Source of the DNA: Rhabdornis inornatus
Taxonomy: Eukaryota > Chordata > Aves > Passeriformes > Rhabdornithidae
Reading direction: 5' to 3'
DNA length: 64,000 nucleotides
NCBI GenBank assembly: GCA_013397075.1
Contig: VWZS01000622.1
Span: 258,069-322,068 of the forward strand
Below the pieces are notes generated by a model, which saw nothing but the letters and a program-made list of their open reading frames with translations, had not been told where the DNA came from and did not search any database. The first letter of the stretch is position 1. Each line of letters begins with the position of its first letter. Shown one piece after another: positions 38,901-50,590 of the stretch. The position numbers were made by a program, and so were the translations under genes.

Positions 38901-39305
38901 ACAAATACAAAGCAACAAAAATTAAAACCATATAGAACTTCATTCTTTAAATAACATGTAATAAAAGGCAGTGCTTGTTAAGAAAAGATGCCTTCCTTCA
39001 GGTTTCCAAGATCAAATGTCTTGACAAGACCTCCACACTACAGTAAAGAGAAATTTATATAACAATAGCATAACAACAGAAGGCAAAACACAGAAATAAG
39101 ACAAAAGAAATCCAGCAATCAGGCAACATCAGAAGAAGAAATTCCAAAATAAAATTTAACAGTGATATCTTGCGGTGACAAATGTAAAATGTTTTGGTTA
39201 TTTTCATATAGGAGCAAGAGAGAAACCATGTCTACTCCAGAAAGTTCAGGTTTTACCCTCATCAAACAGGAACACATTTCTAAGCTAAAAGGTTAAATGC
39301 TGACT

Positions 39306-39740
39306 AGAGAATCACAGAATGATTTAGGTTGGAAAAGACCTCTAAGATCATCAAGTATAACCTCTGACCTATCACCCCCTTGTAAACTAGATCATGGCAC
39401 TAAGTGCCACATCCAGTTGTTTCTTGAACACCTCCAGGGATGGTGACTCCCTCAGCAGTCATTCAAATGTTCAACAACTGTTTTCATGAAGAAATTCTTC
39501 CTGATGTCCAGCCTGAACCTCTGTTGGTGGAGCCTGAAGCCATGTCCTCTCATCCTGTTGCTGGCTGACAGGAAGAAGTGAGTGATCCCTACTTGGGCAC
39601 ACTCTCCTTCCAGGCAGCTGTGGAGANCTCAGTGTCATCTGTAAACTGAGAATGCACTTAATCCATACCATTAATAAAGATATTAAACAAAAGTGGGACC
39701 AATAATGAGTCCTGGGGAACACTACTAGTGACCACCAACT
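39306..39740 (-). mobile_element. CR1 LINE fragment, antisense
   Basis: About 430 bp of CR1 3' region in reverse orientation. It starts AGAATCACAGAATGATTTAG with GGTTGGAAAAGACCTCTAAG, then the CTGGCAC-like and TCCAGGGATGGTGACTCC blocks, GAAGAAATTCTTCCTGATGT and TCCTGGGGAACACTACTAGT near its far end. A single undetermined base lies at 39627. The minus-strand frame running through it is remnant or chance coding, not an active ORF. Confidence 0.93.
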
Positions 39741-41325
39741 TTTGGAACAAAAAAACTTTTAGAAGATTGCTTTTGCTCTCTTACCTAGACAATGAAAAGG
39801 TAACAGAACTAGCATTTTTCTGCAAAATTTCATATAAGAAATCAGATTACATAATTTTTAAACACAGACATGGAAACACACATAGCCAAAGGAAAAAGGA
39901 AGTAAAAGGCATAGTAAAAATTCTGACAATCCTTCTGTCTTTGAGAAGAGATAAATGGATGAAAACAACAAATCAAGTATTCTGGATTATTCCTCATCAT
40001 AAGCCAAAACTGTCCACTACAATAAGATTTCTCAAAATACACATACCTGCAAAAAAGTCATATGATCAAAAAAGGTTAAGAGACTTAAACAAGGATCTTC
40101 TATAGAATACACAGATTCAATGCTTGATTAAAAATTGTACACCTACATTAATTATATATTTCATACAGTTTAGGTAGCAGAATGTATAAACTAGACTGCA
40201 AATTATTCACTCTGTTTTTCAAAAAATCCAGAAAGTGACATTATGACTAAATGCACCTAATGCACATAACACACTCAAGCAGTATCTACACTATCCCTAA
40301 GGAGTGGTCCCTTTATGAAAGAAAACTTACTGTTTTGTTGGTTTTTTTTTACAGAATATATGTTCAAACAGGAACATGTATGTTTATATCCATGGAGCAG
40401 TGGTAGTAATGAGGAAATGCTATGCCTTCCACATGTGCTTATTCCAAAGCCTTCTTGAAACAAGTTCAGGTAAGACAACTACCATGCAACTAGATCTCCT
40501 GAAACTTTCCTCAAGAACCAAGTCAAATTCTACCCCAGATCATTTAAGAGAGGTTACAAGCTTGCTAAAAAATCTAATAAATATCCTCAAGTCTACTATA
40601 TTTACATAAATTATTAAAAAATATAAACAGAAATTCTAGAATATGATGAAGATCTAAGTGGGTTTTAAATTAAAAGAACATTAGACTCCACAAAAACTCT
40701 CACCAGGAGAGTGTTTTCTTGCTTGTAACAAACAACCTCACTTAAGACTCAGTCAGAATTGGGAGCCAAATAGGTTTCCTGTATATAGAAAATTTTTTAA
40801 ATCCTAAAACCATAAAACAACCATTGCTCCAGAATCCAAAAAATGCAACAAGATAACAGTTCTCAAAGAATATAACTCATTAAAAGTTGGCTGCATTTGC
40901 AACACTTTCAGTGATGCAGTAAATACATTGGTTTTGACAAATGTTCACACATAGTTACCTGAGCCAGTTCTCGTAAGTAAAAGTTTATACATAAAATAAA
41001 CAAAAGGAACATACATTTCCTTGAGTTGCCACATGAGCCATACTAAAATTACAGTCCAGTTTGTATTTCTTTATAACTTAACCACTGCATCCAAGAAATT
41101 ACATTAAGAAGATACACCACACACCTTACATTCCTCCTGCTTTCACTCTTTGTTTTTTGAGATCAGGATTTGTATAACTTTTCTCAGCTTTATCTGCTGA
41201 GATTTTTAACTCCAGCTCTACCGATCTACAACTTTAAAATTTAAAATAACTAACAATTTAAAAGAACTGACAGTTTTGAGATTTAGACATTTTCCATTTT
41301 ATGAACAAAGGAATAAATACCATAC

Positions 41326-41385
41326 CTCCAAGTTCTTTTACGTTCAAAATTGCATTCTGGAATGGCACTGCTTTTATACTAAAAC
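41326..41385 (-). CDS. ARL15: ARL15 coding exon 3 (switch region up to the ELGG motif)
   Basis: A 60-nt internal exon too short to stand out as an open frame. It reads FSIKAVPFQNAILNVKELGG across its two split codons: it opens with GT, completing the glycine begun in exon 2, and ends with the G of a glycine completed in exon 4. The acceptor is TTTCTTTCTTAG, with the AG at 41387-41386. The donor is GTATGG from 41325 down. Length and phases (1 in, 1 out) bridge exons 2 and 4 exactly, without a frameshift. The segment covers the interswitch and the start of the G3 motif. ARF proteins have WDVGGQ here, whereas this gene has KELGG followed by alanine in exon 4, the known ARL15 departure from the family. 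Recognised by matching the peptide expected between the other two exons. Confidence 0.95.
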
Positions 41386-44152
41386 CTAAGAAAGAGAAAT
41401 AAAGACCATTAGTAAGCCATTTGTTAAAGAAGCCATTTGGAATCTATTGCATATATTCAGAAAAAACAACTTGTTCCATCAAGAACCAGGATTTAGCCTG
41501 AGAAATTCTGTTTTGATGTGTCTAAAAAGTCAGTTATATGGGGATGGGGAGTGGGTAAGAGGTGGAGGAGTGCCATGGAGTGGAACAAGAATAAACCAGG
41601 ATAAGCAATGCAATTTTCAGTTATAAGTACCTGGCACATAACATCTAGCACAAAACTTCCATCCAGACCATCTTCCACCAGAATATACTTCTATAAAATC
41701 ATCTTTTAGTGCATCTGGAGATAAAGTGGATAATTCAGACTACCAATAATATGAAGTGATCATTCTGCAAGTTTTAGGAGACCTTGAAGACAACATACAA
41801 TTCATATCACTGTATTCTTCCGTTTAAACTTCATAGGTGTTGGTTGCGCCTGGATTATTAATCCTTTCTGTAAATGTTATTAACTGAAAGATCCTTCTAC
41901 AGACCTTAATTGGATGTATTAAAATGGTCATAAGCACACCAGAAACATCTATGAATCCTCTATTAGCCTGATTTTTGCTTAAAACTGAAATAAAAATTTA
42001 AAAACCAAACAAACAAAAAGCCACCACCAAAATGTGACCCTTAATTGAAAATGCAAGCAGACAAAAGAAAGGGAATGTGAAAGGCTCGCAGCTGTATCAA
42101 TGTATTATGCACTAAACTTTGCATGTTCAATGCATACATATATAAGTGTACATAATACTTTACATAAGAAAAATTATGTCTGCTCTTTCAGCAAAAATTA
42201 TCCAGACAGACATTAAATTTATTTCCATCTAACACAAGCAGATTCAACATGATTACATACCTGTGAACTGAGTAAAGAAGTTTTGAGAAAATGTGTTTCA
42301 GTTCACATTTATTGGATACCATTAACAGAAACAAGATGTTTTTTCTCCCTGGTTAGACCAACAAGATGTTACAGTACTCCTACTATGGTCAGTGCTAGAT
42401 GCAATAGAGGAAAGTACAAGAAAATCTGAAGGAAATAATTATGAAATATTTTGAGGATTGTTGTCTTAAAAGAAATTCTAAGCCCTTCCTAGAAAAAGGA
42501 AGAAATTAAATAGACCTGAGTGGGATTGATGAAAAAAGCAAAAAGATACATTATAGCTTGAAACCTGAGTGGAGAAGTTGTCACATTGTATTCTTAGATT
42601 CTCCAAAATATTGTTTGATATGCCACATTTAAGAAGATATGTTATAAACTGTGTACTCTAAATGTGCATCATTTTGGTTTGCCTTCCTGGTATTCTCCAT
42701 AGTTGGTTTTCATTCCTCAAGTTGCCGAATTATATAATGGTATTTTATCGCATTTCTCTAGAAAAACAAAATCAATTTAATTTTTAATTAATGGTATTTT
42801 CTTTAATTCCTCTGATAGCTCTGTGCTTCAATTTATATTGCTGTTACTATTCCTTTCAGGGTCTAAAATGTTAAAATATAATTTTTTCTAATTTCTAATG
42901 AGAGATAAAGCTCAAGAGAGGGATAATCTTTTTTTTAAAAGGCTCATTACTCTACCGTTTCCTTTAAACTTTTTGAGTTAGTCACCTTTTCACAACCAAC
43001 TATCAGATCTCTCTAACATTGTCAGTAACACCACTACAGAGGCCACAGGTCAATTATTCACATTATTTTCTTGTACCTGTTTTACATTTTACTTACAGTT
43101 GTACTAAATAATCTTATGTTCTTGTAAACTAAGAAACATACACTGAAAACCAGTTAGGTTGCTAAGGCACAATCATAAAATTCAAGCCCATGAACCACAG
43201 CTACAGTACACAGCCAAGTAACTGTAAACACAAGGTACTTGCACAACACTTAGTATCAGTTTCATCAGCAAATCAACCTTAATAATTGCTGCAGCCACTG
43301 AACTAGATTTCTTCAACCCCCATGACCTAATCTGCCCCCTTTCTGAACTTTTAAGCTAGGTATTCCCTCTTCTTACTTCACATGCTTGCTGCTGGTTTTT
43401 CTGGTGCTGTTTTGTTCTTGGCTTGATTTCTGTTGGTTGCTTTGTTTTGTTTTGGGGTTTTTTCAATCAAAACATACTTTTCAGTACTAGGCATTCTGGT
43501 TCACCATTATCAAGATGCCTATTCTAATTTTTTCGACTTAAGATACCTCTTATCTGTGGTTATACTATCTGTCTTTATGTATCTTCTCATTACCACTGAA
43601 ACTTTCTTTAAATTGATCCTTTGATTAGAATCTGCCCTTACTGCATAAACAAGGCTGTTGCTCATCTAAAAATCTGGGATTATCACGAAAAAAACATTAC
43701 ATTTATTCTTTTGGTTGCTGGCATATACCACAAGGCAGCAGGGATCAAGTAATAAGTCCCAATTTAAGTTTCAGAGCATCACTGTCCTATTCTATTTTAC
43801 AGCATGTTCTCCTCCTTTCCCTCCAATATATAGTGAGACTATCTAAAAATCAAAGTAAAATGAGAAGAAACATTTTAATGTCTGTCTACAGTACAGTGCT
43901 ACTGTATGCTATGGTTCTGCTTCATTAGATCACACTGATTCGACTTTTAACATATTCCAAGTTGTATGTGTTCATGAATATTCCCCAACGCATAAACAAA
44001 TACTGAAAGAGAGTAGTGGTAGCTCCAAAGTGATCCATTAGGATCACAAGTAAGATAAGCAGGATGAAGTTCTCTACAGCTTTTGCTATGTGTTTCGCAA
44101 GTCATCTTTGGGCAATATTCCAGCACACCACGGAATAAAGGCAGCATCCTAC
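41386..44152 (-). other. ARL15: ARL15 intron 2 (2,767 bp)
   Basis: Complete intron between exons 2 and 3, running from donor GTAGGA at 44152 to the acceptor CTTAG ending at 41386. It interrupts a glycine codon after its first base. The sequence is AT-rich and no transposon, RNA gene or coding frame was recognised in it. Confidence 0.93.
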
Positions 44153-44297
44153 CTGTGGTAGACACGATATTCTCTGGGCTTTCGCTGCAGAGCTGAGACA
44201 GAAGACTTGTCTTGCCAGAACCAGAGAGGCCTATACAAACCAAGTCATACTCAGGTCGTGGCGGTGGCGGTCCCTTGCAGCAAAGTGCTCTAAAACA
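44153..44297 (-). CDS. ARL15: ARL15 coding exon 2 (N-terminal cysteines and P-loop)
   Basis: Internal coding exon of ADP-ribosylation factor-like GTPase 15. It is 145 nt, entered in phase 0, and encodes 48 codons plus the first base of a split glycine codon. The translation begins CFRALCCKGP and runs to SESPENIVSTT, nearly identical to human ARL15 as I recall it. The P-loop GLSGSGKT (G1, nucleotide phosphate binding) would be residues 39-46 if exon 1 has 16 codons as in human. The cysteines at exon positions 1, 6 and 7 match human C17, C22 and C23, reported as palmitoylation-type membrane-anchor sites. ARL15 does not rely on the usual N-terminal ARF myristoylation. The acceptor is CTGGCAG just above 44297, preceded by a very long pyrimidine tract. 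The donor is GTAGGA from 44152 down. The family role is Golgi and endomembrane signalling, with binding to CNNM magnesium transporters. Identity is very secure; function is by homology. Confidence 0.97.
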
Positions 44298-44311
44298 CTG
44301 CCAGGATAAGG

Positions 44312-44365
44312 CAAAACAAAACAAAACAAAACAGAAAAAAAAAAAAAGAAAAGAAAAGAAAGAGG
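44312..44365 (-). repeat. AAAAC/AAAAG simple repeat forming a long pyrimidine tract before exon 2
   Basis: The plus strand shows about four AAAAC units, then A12 and AAAAG units. In ARL15-sense RNA this is an unusually long U/C-rich tract starting 14 nt before the exon 2 acceptor AG. It would serve as the polypyrimidine tract for U2AF/PTB-type factors. Repeat length is likely variable between individuals. Confidence 0.85.
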
Positions 44366-44862
44366 TTACTTCTCTTTTTGGGCAAATGTTTACTCATTTA
44401 ACCTTCTAAGAAGGAAGTTTATAAACTTAAAGGCATTGGATAGAAGCAAATTATGATTACAACTTAGTATTTTGACTAAGTCAACAACTAATAGACTAAG
44501 ACCACCTCAACTAAATCTAGAACAACTTTATAAGAAAACAAATATACATGTTAACTTTTCACCTAAACCTCAAAAAGCTGTGAGGAATATGACATCCATT
44601 TCCCAAGTAGCACCAACCACTCACACCACAAGGCAGGCACATGCCCTACACAGCTCTGCAGCTGATTATGCATGAATTTCCTTCCTGTGCCAATTTCATG
44701 CAATACCTGGTGTGAATATCAGAGCTAATCCTGAGCTGCTGACCAGGCTCTACTTGTTGTCACAGAAAAAAATCAGAGACCTTTGCTCCACTAATGTCCT
44801 TTCTGTGCTTGCTTTGTCGCGCATTTTAGCTCAGAATAACAGCTGTTAATTGGTACAGCTTG

Positions 44863-44891
44863 TAAATAAATAAATAAATAAACAAATAAAT
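44863..44891 (+). repeat. TAAA tetranucleotide microsatellite
   Basis: About seven TAAA units with one substitution (CAAA) near the end. Ordinary slippage repeat within intron 1. Confidence 0.9.
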
Positions 44892-47800
44892 CTTGCTGGA
44901 CATAGATTTAGTAAAAAACAGATAGATCTCTCACTTTCCCTGGAGAAGTATAAATTAATCACAATGTAAACAAATAAAAATCTCTTACACAAAGTCTACT
45001 TCAGAAGTCTGCTCACTTCTCTTAAACAGTTTTGCCAAAATAGGCCAGGTTCATCCAAAAGTTTCCTTGGGCCCTCACTAAGTTCTTCAGTTCTTTGTTT
45101 ATATTCAATTTAGAAACTTTTAATGTAAAAATCTAAAAGCATACAATTCCAGGAAAGCTAGGAAGATTATATTTTATGTATAGAGCATAATTACCCACTA
45201 ATTTCCAAGGTAGACTTCCAACACCCCAATACATGTATAAATAACTTTTTCCCCAGTATCTGCTACCTTTATATCAAAGGACAACATCTGCTCTAATAGG
45301 GAAGGGAAAACATGTCTGTGCAATCAGCCCTTTCTCACACATTCTGTTTTTACACAGCCCCAGCTCTTTATTTCCATCTTAACCACAAGTCTGCAATGCA
45401 CTGATTGCGGGAAAAGAAATCTTGCCTTTACAACCTTAACCTAGTTTGTCTTGACAACTGCCCAGGTTTTCTCACTGAGGGCTACTGGAGGAGCAGAGAA
45501 ACTGAACTGATGTCAGTAAGGCTCTAATGCAAACAGTGGGGTCTGACCCTGTGAGCAAGTCGTCCAGTGAGAATGTGATTATAAAAGGATGGCTCACTCA
45601 ACGCAGAACTTTAATTGGATTCTTTCAGTATAGATGGTAAGCTATTACATATGCTGTCAAAACAGTTTTCATTGCTTTGAAGAAGCAAAACATAAATTCA
45701 GTGAAAGCTACAAAACTACTTCAGCACCTTTTAAAAGAGTGAAACCAAATATTTTAGAAGAAATAAGAATATGTACAATAATATTTAAGCTGAATAAAGG
45801 CAGCAGATTTTAAAGATAATAGTTTTGCCTCTATCAAGATTTGAATCAAAAAATTGTTATCTTAAGAAGGTTTGCTCTTGTATGTGTCCATACCTTAAAG
45901 GAATAAACTTGCCTTCTACCTTTATTTACTGATGTTCTATTTATTTACTGATTTATACTTATCTCACAGGTTCTACAAAGCCACAGCAAACTATTCTACT
46001 GTGGTACTTAAGTGAGAAAGACCAACTGAGTACATTGAACAAGATAAATTCCTTTGAATAGAGCTTCCACTTAATGGATATCAAGCTGAAGGCCACATGA
46101 AATCCTTCAGAGCTGGCCAGAGCTCTTGAGGCTGTGTGTCAGACCCTCTACAGCCAGTCTTTAAAAGGATTCAATCTGTTCCTGTCAACATGGCATCTTT
46201 GCAATAACCTCTGGATGTCACATTGAAATATATAAAGGAATAGACAAGCTGATGGAATTCTGTGCTTCTCTGTCCAGCCACTGTGCTGGTTCTTATGCAA
46301 CCAGACATGACTCTCGAGCCCTGACAACATCTAATAACATATAGTTCTGTGAAAGATAATTTCTGCTCTCTGCAGAATATATATGGAGGCTCTGTGGGTG
46401 ACTAAACAGGTTTTGTGAACTTCAGGATCTCTCTACTGCAAACTCCTTAAGTCTAACTTAGTCTGGAGAGTCTTTATATGTTGTGGATGAAACACATGAT
46501 CAAAAACTCAGGTCAGATTGCATCTCCAAAGTAGCATATGTAGACTCACCACCCTCTCACTTATCCTTCACTACCAAGCACAGTCAGCATAATAATTTAA
46601 GACAGACCCTTAGAAGACAGGAAAACATGGCTCCCTCCAGACCACTCCTGTATTTTATTTGATATGATTCCCCTATCTTTGCTATATTCATGACTTTGTC
46701 CCTCTGCTAGCTAATTTCCTTCATTAAATTGGTTTAGCTGTAATGAAAACAATTTTTTAATATTCCAGCTTCAAAAAGCTGCTGAAACTTAAGCTATTGT
46801 GTATAGCAGATAGCAGCAGCTGAGATGAGAAATTCTAGAGCACATTGTAGGGGATACTTGTAAAAACAGATTTAGACTTTATAAACTTGTTTCGCAATGC
46901 TACTTACTCAAGCTCAATGAACATCTTTCCCATTGGAAATATCACTACACAAACAGTCTGATCACTCTCTTCCTGTTCACTCAGAAGCCTAAAGTTACCT
47001 GCTCCCTAACAAAGTTGAGGCCATTTAAGCATCCATTATAGAGACTAAACATTTATTGTCACAACTGAGGCAGCTGCATCTAGTAGCTACACAGTATCTG
47101 TGGGGAGTAGAAAATTCAAAAGTCACCATGCAAATAAAATTGCATTTTACATTCTGCATTTTATTAGACAGGAAATGGATCGTGAAATATTTTATAACCA
47201 TGGACTAGAGTTACACATTATTTAAGATGTCGTCACATATTACAGCGTGCTCTGAAAACCACAGAACTGCAAGAAATGTGTACCAGTTACTAAAGAAGTC
47301 ATTCCAGAATTCCAAAACACAAATATATCAAAAACATTGAGAGGGTTGCTCAATTCACAACTACTGGTCAGTTCTTTCCCAAACCAGCATACTTTCCACT
47401 CCAGTTAGTCAACCCAAAAGACATAAAAGAAACTTGAATTAACTTGCCAGACATGGATCTGGAAGTCTCCTCCACTGATTCCCAAACCTGATTTGCTCGA
47501 TGGGCAATAAAATCCTGCCTTTTAGGTATTACAAAACAAACTCTAAACCCAAACTGTGCCTCTTAGAGGAAGTGTCAGAGCAGATAGAAAACACTGGACT
47601 ACTGCAAATACAGGGTCAAGCAGAGCTAGCTGGCACAGTCACTGAAAGGTTGTTTGGGATATGGTAATATATTCAGACCCCACTGCTAGCAACAGAAATG
47701 GAACATTTTTTTGAGCCTTCTCATCCTATCAGGGTAAGACCTTACTTAGTATAAAGGAAATGACATGTCAAATGTCAGCTTTCATAATTTTTGGGAATAT

Positions 47801-49548
47801 CACACTCAAAGCAATAGCCACTGGATGGGGAAAACAGGCATGCAAAGAGAAGCAGGCAGGGAGAGTCAGGAGTTCATTGTGATGAACAAACATATTTTTA
47901 ACTACTGAAAATAAAACAATACCTTTTAAACATAAAATATCTTTTAAAACTTAAAAATAGTACTTTTAAAAAAATGTATGCATTTAATCAGTTTTTGAAA
48001 AAAAGGATGGATTTATCCAGGAAGCTGGGACTAATAGTTGCTGCAATCTCCAGAAATCTTTGCAATATTCAGCAGCACTGTTACTTCCATTTTACTTGTC
48101 AGTGCGCATGAATGCTGCATGTGCATGTATAACCATTTTATAAGAGTTAAGAGAAGAAACTAGCCAGTTCTTCTGCTCCTTACAGATTTCTGACCCAATC
48201 AGATGATTCTGGGTTTTAGGCAGATCGGTATATATGCTGATATCCTAGACAGTGTCCCTTTAAAGTCCTATGGAGATTTCTTCTGGGAAAAGCATACTGT
48301 GTTTATAGCAGGGATGGCCAAACACTTCTGATATATATGCTGCTCTGAGATCACAGACTGAAGCTCTGGGCAGCAAATGTCCCTGAATTAGTACTCTCTA
48401 CAACACATTAATCTGGCTCCAGCTGTTGAGTCTGTCTTTGCCTACTCATCGTACTTCTCGTTTCACTCTCCTTTTTGGGGTGAAATACTCCATTATTTCT
48501 GCTTTGTTCTGGACCCATCTCCTGTCTGTTTCTTTTGTTGCCACTATTTAATAGGGACAAACAGAAGCAAGGGATTTCATGCTTAGTTGGTTAAACACAC
48601 ATACTCTCATGGAAAAATACCCTAAGTTAGTGCAGCACTAATGCTAACAAACCAAGCATTCAGAACTCTTGAAATACAGAATTAAGGTTGAAAGCTCAAC
48701 CCTAACTCTGCTCCCTTCCCCCCTCTTGGCTATACTTATGGATATGGTCTCCTTTTAAAATTTATTTTTCATTTAAGGTATCTTTGAACAAACAGACTTC
48801 TAGTACTTGCACACACTTATATCCAGAGGACTAATTAATCATCTGAAGCTGCTGATAAAACTCAAGGAGTTTATTTTAAAAGCAAAATTTGCACACAGTA
48901 GGTTCCACAGCTCTAATGTTGCCTGAGATCACACAAGCACAAAGAAACCTCAAACATTGAAGAGATAATGTGAAGGGGGGGGGCACAATGACACAAGACA
49001 GACAGTTATAATGTTAACAATAGGAAACAACTGGGAACAGCAGTGGAATAACCAAATGCAAGTAATAAAACACACAAGGCACCAGAATGAAATTATACAC
49101 TGTGCCGGGATGGGAGGGTGAAGGATATATATAAATAAACTAAACTTTAACTGTATGAATACCTTAACTTTAAATTAGTACAACAAAATTCCATGCATTT
49201 CACAGTGTGAGCTAAAGTTGCAGGCTCCTCAGTTTCCATACTGCTGTAGAGGTTCTTATACCTCTACAAAAAAAACCCAACAGGGTTCATCTTCATCTCT
49301 ATGACTTCAGTAATAAGGACAAAACCTAATATTGCTGTCCATCTTGTGGTTACCAAGAGATATGAATGTAAATGCATGAAGCCACTACCAGCCTGAGTGA
49401 TGTTCAGCACAGATAAAAACCCCAGCATCATGACTAGACACCTTCTCTGACTGTCCTCAACCTCATTCAGCAGTGACCACTATACCCAAGATCCTCCACC
49501 CAAAAACAGGGTAACAATCCAAACTCCAGAGGAAGGCTCAAGGTCTCT

Positions 49549-49580
49549 GATTGCTTTATCTCACACAGGATAAAGCAATC
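49549..49580. repeat. Perfect 12-bp hairpin
   Basis: GATTGCTTTATC at 49549-49560 is followed after TCACACAG by its exact reverse complement GATAAAGCAATC at 49569-49580. It lies just outside the long CR1 copy, in ARL15 intron 1. No downstream T-run or gene end suggests a terminator role. It may be chance or a small template-switch event. Confidence 0.85.
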
Positions 49581-49817
49581 CTCTAGTTTAACCTGGCTAG
49601 GTAGTGAGTGGTCAGCCCACAGATAGAACCAAAAGCACTCTTTCTCCACATGTATCTACTCCTCTTCAACTTTATATCTGCCTGTGCTGTATAAAAACCA
49701 ACAAGTATAGGCATTAAAGACAGGAAAATACTAAAAAGAACAGAAGAAAAAAAATTCTCAAGGAAGTGAGGCAGTTTTAAAGAGTAAACAGTTCTGGTGA
49801 TATTCTACCTCACAGAA

Positions 49818-50590
49818 ATCAGAGAATCATAAATTCTATGATTGGTTGGGTTGGAAAGGACCATAAAGATCATCTATGTCCAGCTGCCCTGCCAAGACAC
49901 CTTCCACCAGACAAGGTTGTTCAAAGCCTCACCCAACACTTCCTAGGATGAATCACCACAGCTCTCTGGACAACCTGCTTCAGGGTCTCACCACCCTCAC
50001 AGTAAAGAATTTCTTCCTAACACCTTGTATAAATCTACCCTCTTTTAGTTTAAAACCACTCCCCCTTGTCCTATTCCCCCACGCCCTTGTCAAAAGTCCC
50101 TCACCAGCTTTCTTGGATGCTCCATTCAGGTGCTGGAAGGTGCTATATAAGATCTTCTGAAGCATTTTCTTCTCCAGGATGAGTGAGCCTAGCTGTCTCA
50201 GCCTGTCTTCATAAGAGAGGCACTCAGGCCTCCTTGTTCAGGCCTCCTCTGGACCCACTCCAACAGCTCCATGTCCTTCCTGGGCTGGATTCAGCAAGTG
50301 GGGTCTCACCAGAGCAGAGGAGAAGGGCACAATCCCTTTCCCCTGCCCTGCTGCCCACAGTGCTCTGGATGCAGCCCAGGACAGTTTGGCTCTCTGGGCT
50401 GTGAGTGCTCATGGCTGGGTCATGTCCAGCCTCTCATCCACCAGCACCCCCAAGCCCTTCTGGCCAGGGCTGCTCACAATCTATTCTGTGCTCACAACCT
50501 ATTCTCTGCCCAGAGGTGCTTGGGATTGTCTTGCCCCAGGTGCAGAACCTTGCACTTGACCCTGTTGAATTTCATGTGGTTCACATAGAT
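49818..50590 (-). mobile_element. CR1 LINE fragment, antisense, longest copy in the window
   Basis: About 770 bp of CR1 in reverse orientation. The 3' terminus reads AGAATCATAAATTCTATGAT followed by GGTTGGGTTGGAAAGGACCA and AAGATCATC. Further in are TCCTTCCTGGGCTGGATTCA, CAGCCTCTCATCCACCAGCA and TTGAATTTCATGTGGTTCAC, segments of the 3' part of the CR1 reverse-transcriptase ORF and 3' UTR. It is much more GC-rich than its surroundings. Open frames inside it on either strand are interrupted relics; there is no intact element. Confidence 0.95.
50472..50507 (+). repeat. 18-bp tandem duplication inside the long CR1 copy
   Basis: GCTCACAATCTATTCTGT is followed directly by GCTCACAACCTATTCTCT (16 of 18 identical). 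It is specific to this copy as far as I can tell and reflects post-insertion slippage. Confidence 0.8.

Larger units (their letters stand above)
29846..41325 (-). other. ARL15: ARL15 intron 3 (11,480 bp)
   Basis: Complete phase-1 intron between exons 3 and 4, from donor GTATGG at 41325 to the AG at 29847-29846. It carries an antisense CR1 fragment (39306-39740, with one N), a dinucleotide AC tract at 30011-30022 and a double G8 run at 35902-35919. A 132-codon plus-strand frame at 34754-35152 has no convincing homology. No other gene was recognised. Confidence 0.93.

Noticed and set aside
43947..44324. A 125-codon frame taken as a whole protein starting MFCFALSWQ
   Set aside because: Only its middle (44153-44297) is ARL15 exon 2. 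The start and the tail are intron read-through beyond the splice sites.
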